From Oceanimonas aquatica (GTDB taxonomy: Bacteria > Pseudomonadota > Gammaproteobacteria > Enterobacterales > Aeromonadaceae), in contig NZ_JAVBHX010000010.1 in NCBI RefSeq assembly GCF_030732065.1, forward strand, positions 48,691 through 112,690: 64,000 nt of DNA, read 5' to 3'. Of this stretch, positions 60,339-64,000 are shown in pieces. Below the pieces are notes generated by a model. The model made no database searches. It had not been told where the DNA came from and was given only the letters and a program-made list of their open reading frames with translations. The first letter of the stretch is position 1, and every line of letters begins with the position of its first letter. The translations under genes were made by a program, and so were the position numbers.

Positions 60339-62297
60339 TTAATGGCTTTCCCGCAGCCGGAACTGGGCCAGCCGTTGTTGCAGCTGGGCGGCCAGCTCGC
60401 TCAGGGCCTCGCCCTGCTGTTGCAGGTGCCCGGCTATGTCGAGAGTGGCCTGGTAGCCGTCCCGGATCAGAATGACGTTATGCTGAATGTCGTCGGTCAC
60501 GGTGCGCTGTTCCTCGGTGGCGGTGGCCACCTGCTCGCTCATGGCGTTCACCTTGCGAATTTCGCCGACGATGGTGGTCAGCTCCACGCCGGCCTTGCGC
60601 GCTTCCTCCACGCTGTAGCCGGCCTTGTTGCGACCGGTGCCCATGGCGGTGACGGCGCTTTCCACGCCTTCCCGCAGCCGGGCCAGCATGTCGTCGATCT
60701 CGGCGGCGGTGTGCTGGGTTTGCATGGCCAGAGCCCGGACTTCGTCGGCCACCACCGCAAAGCCTCGGCCCGACTCGCCGGCCCGGGCCGCTTCAATGGC
60801 GGCATTGAGAGCCAGCAGGTTGGTGCGTTCCGAGATCTGTTTGATGGTGGTCAGGCAGTTTTCCACGTCGCGGGTATGCTGAGCCACTTCCTGCACCCGG
60901 CGCTCGCCTTCGTTCAGGGCCAGCGCTACTTCCTCAATGGCGGCAATGGTGTCGTCGACATCGTGATCCCCTTCTTCCGCCCGCAGTATGCTGTCGTTGG
61001 CGGCGCCATAGGTGTCACTGGCGTGGCGGGCGATCTCGGCCACGGTGGCGGCCATCTGGCTGGTGGCCGACACCACCAGCTCCACCTGGCCGGTGCCGTT
61101 TTCAATGTGCAGCCGCACTTCCTGCACCGAGCCCTGAGTGTGATCGGCATTGCCAAACAGCCGCTGGCTGGCCTCGCTGACGCCCTGCAGCAGCTCGTTG
61201 AGGTGGTGCTGCATGGTATTCAGGGACCGGGCCAGTTCGGCCAGCTCATCGTTGCCTTGTACCGGCACATCCCGAGTAAAGTCGTTGTCCTGAGTAATGC
61301 GCAGCATGCCCTGATGCAGGGTGTGCACGCCACGGCGAATGCCGTGCATCAGCCAGACCGACAGCGCCAGAGTGACGATGAGCACCGCAAGCGACAGGGT
61401 CAGGCTCAACCAGAAGCGGGTGGCGGCGGCCTGATGCAGTTGCTGCACATGCTCGGCCAGGCTGGCGGCCAGGCCGTCTTCCACGGCTTTGAGCTGGTTA
61501 ATATGCCGGGTGGCGGCACCAAACCACTGGGTGGCATTCTGATTAAAGCCGCCGGTATCGGCGTGGGCGTGAGCCAGTTGCTGCAGACGGGCCACCTCGT
61601 CGTTGTTGCCGGCCTTGTGCTGGTAAAGCGCCTGCCATTCGGGGGACGCCAGTCGGTTAAAGCGCTCCAGATAGGCGGCCTGCTCTGCTTCCAGGGTAAT
61701 AAAGCGGCGATACAGGCCGGGGCCGAAGTGGTCGGCACCAAAGGTGTTGCTCAACACCGCCCGAATAATGCCCATGCGTTCCTTGCTCTGCAAAAAGGCG
61801 CTGTAGGCGGCCAGCTCGGCGGCGGTGCTGCCGTCGTGAGCCAGGCCGACGGCGTCATCCACCAGGGTCAGCAACTGGCGGATCATGCCGGTGTAACCCG
61901 TCACTACGGTGCCGACCTGGGCATTATTGCCGTCCACCAGGTTGCGCAGTCCCTGCAGGTTTTGCAGCGCCTGCAGGGTGTCGCCGGCACCGGTGCCCAG
62001 ACGCGCTTTCAGTTCGGCCAGCCGCTGATCGCTCTGCCGGCGCTGGGCCTGAAGTTCGCTGGCAAACTGGCGTCCGCCCGAGCCGATAAAGCCCGCCGAC
62101 ATGCCGCGCTCCTTTTGCAGCTCGTGGGCCAGGCTGCTGCCGGCCACCGATAATGCCACCATGGGGGTCATGGCCGCGGCTTTATCCATGGCCTGGTAAG
62201 CCTGGTAGGAAGTGATGCCGCCAAAGCCCAGCAGGGCCAGTACCGGCAACAGCAGGGAAATGGCCAGCTTGCGGCCCAGTGTCAGATGTCGTTTCAT
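60339..62297 (-). CDS. Methyl-accepting chemotaxis protein with NIT sensor domain
   Basis: A 652-residue chemoreceptor. TM1 about 10-30; periplasmic NIT domain about 45-290 ([24 protein letters not shown] opens it, as in nitrate/nitrite-sensing NasR-type domains); TM2 about 295-315; HAMP about 317-370; then the long signalling coiled-coil with the hairpin tip [36 protein letters not shown] motif near 490-525. Ligand is unknown; NIT domains often respond to nitrate or nitrite. It is divergent from paeA. Confidence 0.92.
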   Translation of the reverse strand: MKRHLTLGRKLAISLLLPVLALLGFGGITSYQAYQAMDKAAAMTPMVALSVAGSSLAHELQKERGMSAGFIGSGGRQFASELQAQRRQSDQRLAELKARLGTGAGDTLQALQNLQGLRNLVDGNNAQVGTVVTGYTGMIRQLLTLVDDAVGLAHDGSTAAELAAYSAFLQSKERMGIIRAVLSNTFGADHFGPGLYRRFITLEAEQAAYLERFNRLASPEWQALYQHKAGNNDEVARLQQLAHAHADTGGFNQNATQWFGAATRHINQLKAVEDGLAASLAEHVQQLHQAAATRFWLSLTLSLAVLIVTLALSVWLMHGIRRGVHTLHQGMLRITQDNDFTRDVPVQGNDELAELARSLNTMQHHLNELLQGVSEASQRLFGNADHTQGSVQEVRLHIENGTGQVELVVSATSQMAATVAEIARHASDTYGAANDSILRAEEGDHDVDDTIAAIEEVALALNEGERRVQEVAQHTRDVENCLTTIKQISERTNLLALNAAIEAARAGESGRGFAVVADEVRALAMQTQHTAAEIDDMLARLREGVESAVTAMGTGRNKAGYSVEEARKAGVELTTIVGEIRKVNAMSEQVATATEEQRTVTDDIQHNVILIRDGYQATLDIAGHLQQQGEALSELAAQLQQRLAQFRLRESH

Positions 62298-62503
62298 CCT
62301 TGTTACCTCAACGGGAGTGCTTTTCGGGTTATCGGCACCACGGATTAAAGCTGAATAAGTTTCGCGCCAGGGGCGGGTTAAAAAACCGGTGTGTCGGGAT
62401 TGATGGAAAAAAAAACGGCACTGGGTTAAATTTCCTGCGGTTTTTTCATCTTCCGCCCGGCGTCACTTCGCGGAACACACCCTCCAGACGGTAATGCATA
62501 ACA

Positions 62504-63820
62504 ATGACAACCTTTGAGCAAGTGCTGTTTATCTGCCTGTTGGTAGCGATCAGCTCCTTCTTTTCCGTTTCCGAAATCGCCCTGGCGGCGGCCCGCAAGA
62601 TGAAGCTGAGGCTGATGGCCAGCGACGGCGACAGCAATGCAGAAAAAGTGCTGTTGCTGCAGGAGCAGCCAGGAAACTTTTTCACCATCGTACAGATTGG
62701 CCTTAATGCCGTGGCCATTCTGGGTGGTATTATCGGCGAGTCGGCCTTTGCTCCCTTTGCCCGCAATTTGCTGGGCTGGTTCCTTGATGGTTACTGGCTC
62801 GACCGCAGTGCCTTTTTTCTGTCGTTTTTTATCGTCACCTCGCTGTTTATTCTGTTTGCGGATCTGATCCCCAAGCGGCTGGCGATGATAGCGCCGGAAA
62901 AAATTGCGGTGGCGGTGGTGGGTCCCATGAGTTTCATGATCCTGCTGTTCCGGCCGCTGGTGTGGCTGTTCAACGGCCTCGCCAACCTGCTGTTCCGGCT
63001 GTTTCGTGTGCCTACCATGCGTCAGGACGAGATCACCCCCGAAGACATCATCGCCATGATGGATGCCGGCGCCCAGGCCGGAGTGCTGCAGGAGCAGGAA
63101 CATCACCTCATTGAAAACGTGTTTGAAATGGAATCCCGTACCGTGACCTCGGCCATGACCACCCGGGAAAGCCTGATCTATTTTACCCTTCATGAGGATC
63201 AGGAAGACATCAAGGCCAAGATTGCCGAGCATCCCCATGCCAAGTTCCTGGTGTGCGAAGACAGCCTGGATCGGGTGGTGGGCTATGTGGACTCCCGTGA
63301 CATTCTTATGCAGGTGTTGCACCAGCAGCCCATCTCCCTGCAAAAGGAAGGCATACTGCGCAATCCGCTGATCATTCCCGATACCCTGTCCATGTATGAA
63401 GTGCTGGAACACTTCAAGACCGCGGGCGAGGACTTCGCCATCATCATGAATGAATACGCGCTGGTGGTGGGCATCATCACTCTCAAGGACGTCATGAGTA
63501 TTGTGATGGGGGAGCTGGTGCAGTCTCAGGAAGAGCAGATCGTGTCCCGGGATGCCAACTCCTGGCTGGTGGAAGGGCTGACGCCGCTGGAAGATGTGAT
63601 GCGCGTGCTCAGCATCGATACCTTTCCCGATGATGAAAACTACGAAACCATTGCCGGCTTTATGATGTATACCCTGCGCAAGATTCCCAAGCGCACCGAT
63701 TTTGTATTGCATGCCGGCTATAAATTCGAGGTGGTGGACATCGACAGCTACAAGATTGATCAGCTGCTGGTGACCCGTTTGGGCCACTCTGAGGGCGTTG
63801 AAGAAAGTAAAAAGCAGTAA
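62504..63820 (+). CDS. paeA: PaeA/YtfL-type CNNM-CBS transporter
   Basis: A 438-residue inner-membrane protein. A DUF21/CNNM membrane domain (about 1-190) is followed by two CBS domains (about 215-340) and a CorC_HlyC domain (about 355-435, NYETIAGFMMYTLRKIPKRTD). Blocks such as VQIGLNAVAILGGI, HEDQEDIKAKIAEHPHAKFLVC and FKTAGEDFAIIMNEYALVVGIITL match E. coli YtfL, renamed PaeA for its role in exporting putrescine and cadaverine. E. coli is 447 residues. Substrate here is by homology only; older names call this a hemolysin or CorC-like protein. Confidence 0.88.
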   Translation: MTTFEQVLFICLLVAISSFFSVSEIALAAARKMKLRLMASDGDSNAEKVLLLQEQPGNFFTIVQIGLNAVAILGGIIGESAFAPFARNLLGWFLDGYWLDRSAFFLSFFIVTSLFILFADLIPKRLAMIAPEKIAVAVVGPMSFMILLFRPLVWLFNGLANLLFRLFRVPTMRQDEITPEDIIAMMDAGAQAGVLQEQEHHLIENVFEMESRTVTSAMTTRESLIYFTLHEDQEDIKAKIAEHPHAKFLVCEDSLDRVVGYVDSRDILMQVLHQQPISLQKEGILRNPLIIPDTLSMYEVLEHFKTAGEDFAIIMNEYALVVGIITLKDVMSIVMGELVQSQEEQIVSRDANSWLVEGLTPLEDVMRVLSIDTFPDDENYETIAGFMMYTLRKIPKRTDFVLHAGYKFEVVDIDSYKIDQLLVTRLGHSEGVEESKKQ

Positions 63821-63843
63821 AAAACACCGCTTTGTTCAAGGTT

Positions 63844-63874
63844 TGAGCTGTTGACACCGAGAGCTCAATTTTTC
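63844..63874 (+). terminator. Possible terminator after paeA
   Basis: TGAGCT (63844-63849) pairs with AGCTCA (63862-63867), followed by ATTTTT. The stem is only six bases, so this is tentative. Confidence 0.45.
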
Positions 63875-63886
63875 CTGAAAAAGCCC

Positions 63887-63914
63887 TTGCGCAAAAATCG
63901 CGGCTCCCTATAAT
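63887..63914 (+). promoter_or_regulatory. rRNA operon P1 promoter
   Basis: TTGCGC (63887-63892), 16-base spacer, TATAAT (63909-63914) and the GC-rich discriminator GCGC, with the continuation CCACTGACACGG. CTCCCTATAATGCGC is the hallmark of enterobacterial and related rrn P1 promoters, which are growth-rate and ppGpp controlled. The AT-rich stretch upstream could be an UP element. CTTGAC at the window end (63991-63996) may be the -35 of P2. The rRNA genes lie beyond the window. Confidence 0.85.
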
Positions 63915-64000
63915 GCGCTTCCACTGACACGGGGCAACACGCCAACGGTCACAAGGGTTGAAAGCGAACCAAACAAAGTTCAAATCAACGCTTGACGAAC

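Noticed and set aside
63851..63856. TTGACA as a -35 hexamer upstream of the rrn promoter
   Set aside because: No -10 hexamer stands 16-18 bases downstream, and the bases form the loop of the weak paeA terminator.

Overview
The window looks like a chromosomal segment around the replication origin of a GC-rich gammaproteobacterium. The order mioC-oriC-mnmG-rsmG-parA-parB-atpIBEFHAGDC-glmU-glmR-glmS is the classic origin neighbourhood of Aeromonadales, Alteromonadales and Pseudomonadales. A Shewanella-type LldEFG/Dld-II lactate pathway, ExeAB, a VpsR-like regulator and a LuxP homologue point to a marine Aeromonadaceae relative (Oceanimonas, Oceanisphaera or Zobellella type). That placement is inference from gene content; no search was run.

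Layout. 1-11.7 kb is a two-carbon/three-carbon hydroxy-acid region: the end of glcD, then glcE and glcF (glycolate oxidase), a LysR regulator, a lactate/glycolate permease (lldP) and the tightly overlapping lldE-lldF-lldG-dld set. 11.7-13.9 kb holds a near-consensus parS site, a RidA-family enamine deaminase and gdhA. 13.9-24.0 kb is one long overlapping operon gspE-F-G-H-I-J-K-L-M-N-D, a type II secretion system in the Xanthomonas Xps gene order, without gspC or gspO.

24.0-35.8 kb is the most unusual stretch. It contains two convergent gene pairs, each made of a secreted DUF11-like protein with K-x-C repeats (+ strand, sigma-54-like promoter) and a secreted HExxHxxGxxH metalloprotease with cadherin-like C-terminal domains (- strand). 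The two protease genes share about 300 bp of conserved upstream DNA. An IS5-type transposase remnant lies between the pairs. A VpsR-like sigma-54 activator with a degenerate receiver follows. Then come exeA and exeB, accessory genes of type II secretion. I read the region 13.9-38.2 kb as a secretion machine, its probable cargo and its probable regulator placed next to oriC.

38.7-39.2 kb is oriC itself: 17 GATC sites, good DnaA boxes in both orientations and an AT-rich unwinding region beside mnmG. 39.3-54.9 kb holds the mnmG/rsmG/parAB genes, the complete F1Fo ATP synthase operon, and glmU, glmR and glmS. 54.9-57.8 kb encodes a LuxP orthologue with the autoinducer-2 pocket conserved, and a LuxQ-like membrane sensor that ends after two PAS domains and has no histidine kinase. 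58-63.8 kb holds katG, a NIT-domain chemoreceptor and a PaeA/YtfL-type transporter. The window ends in a textbook rRNA P1 promoter, so an rRNA operon starts just outside. No tRNA gene or CRISPR array was seen.
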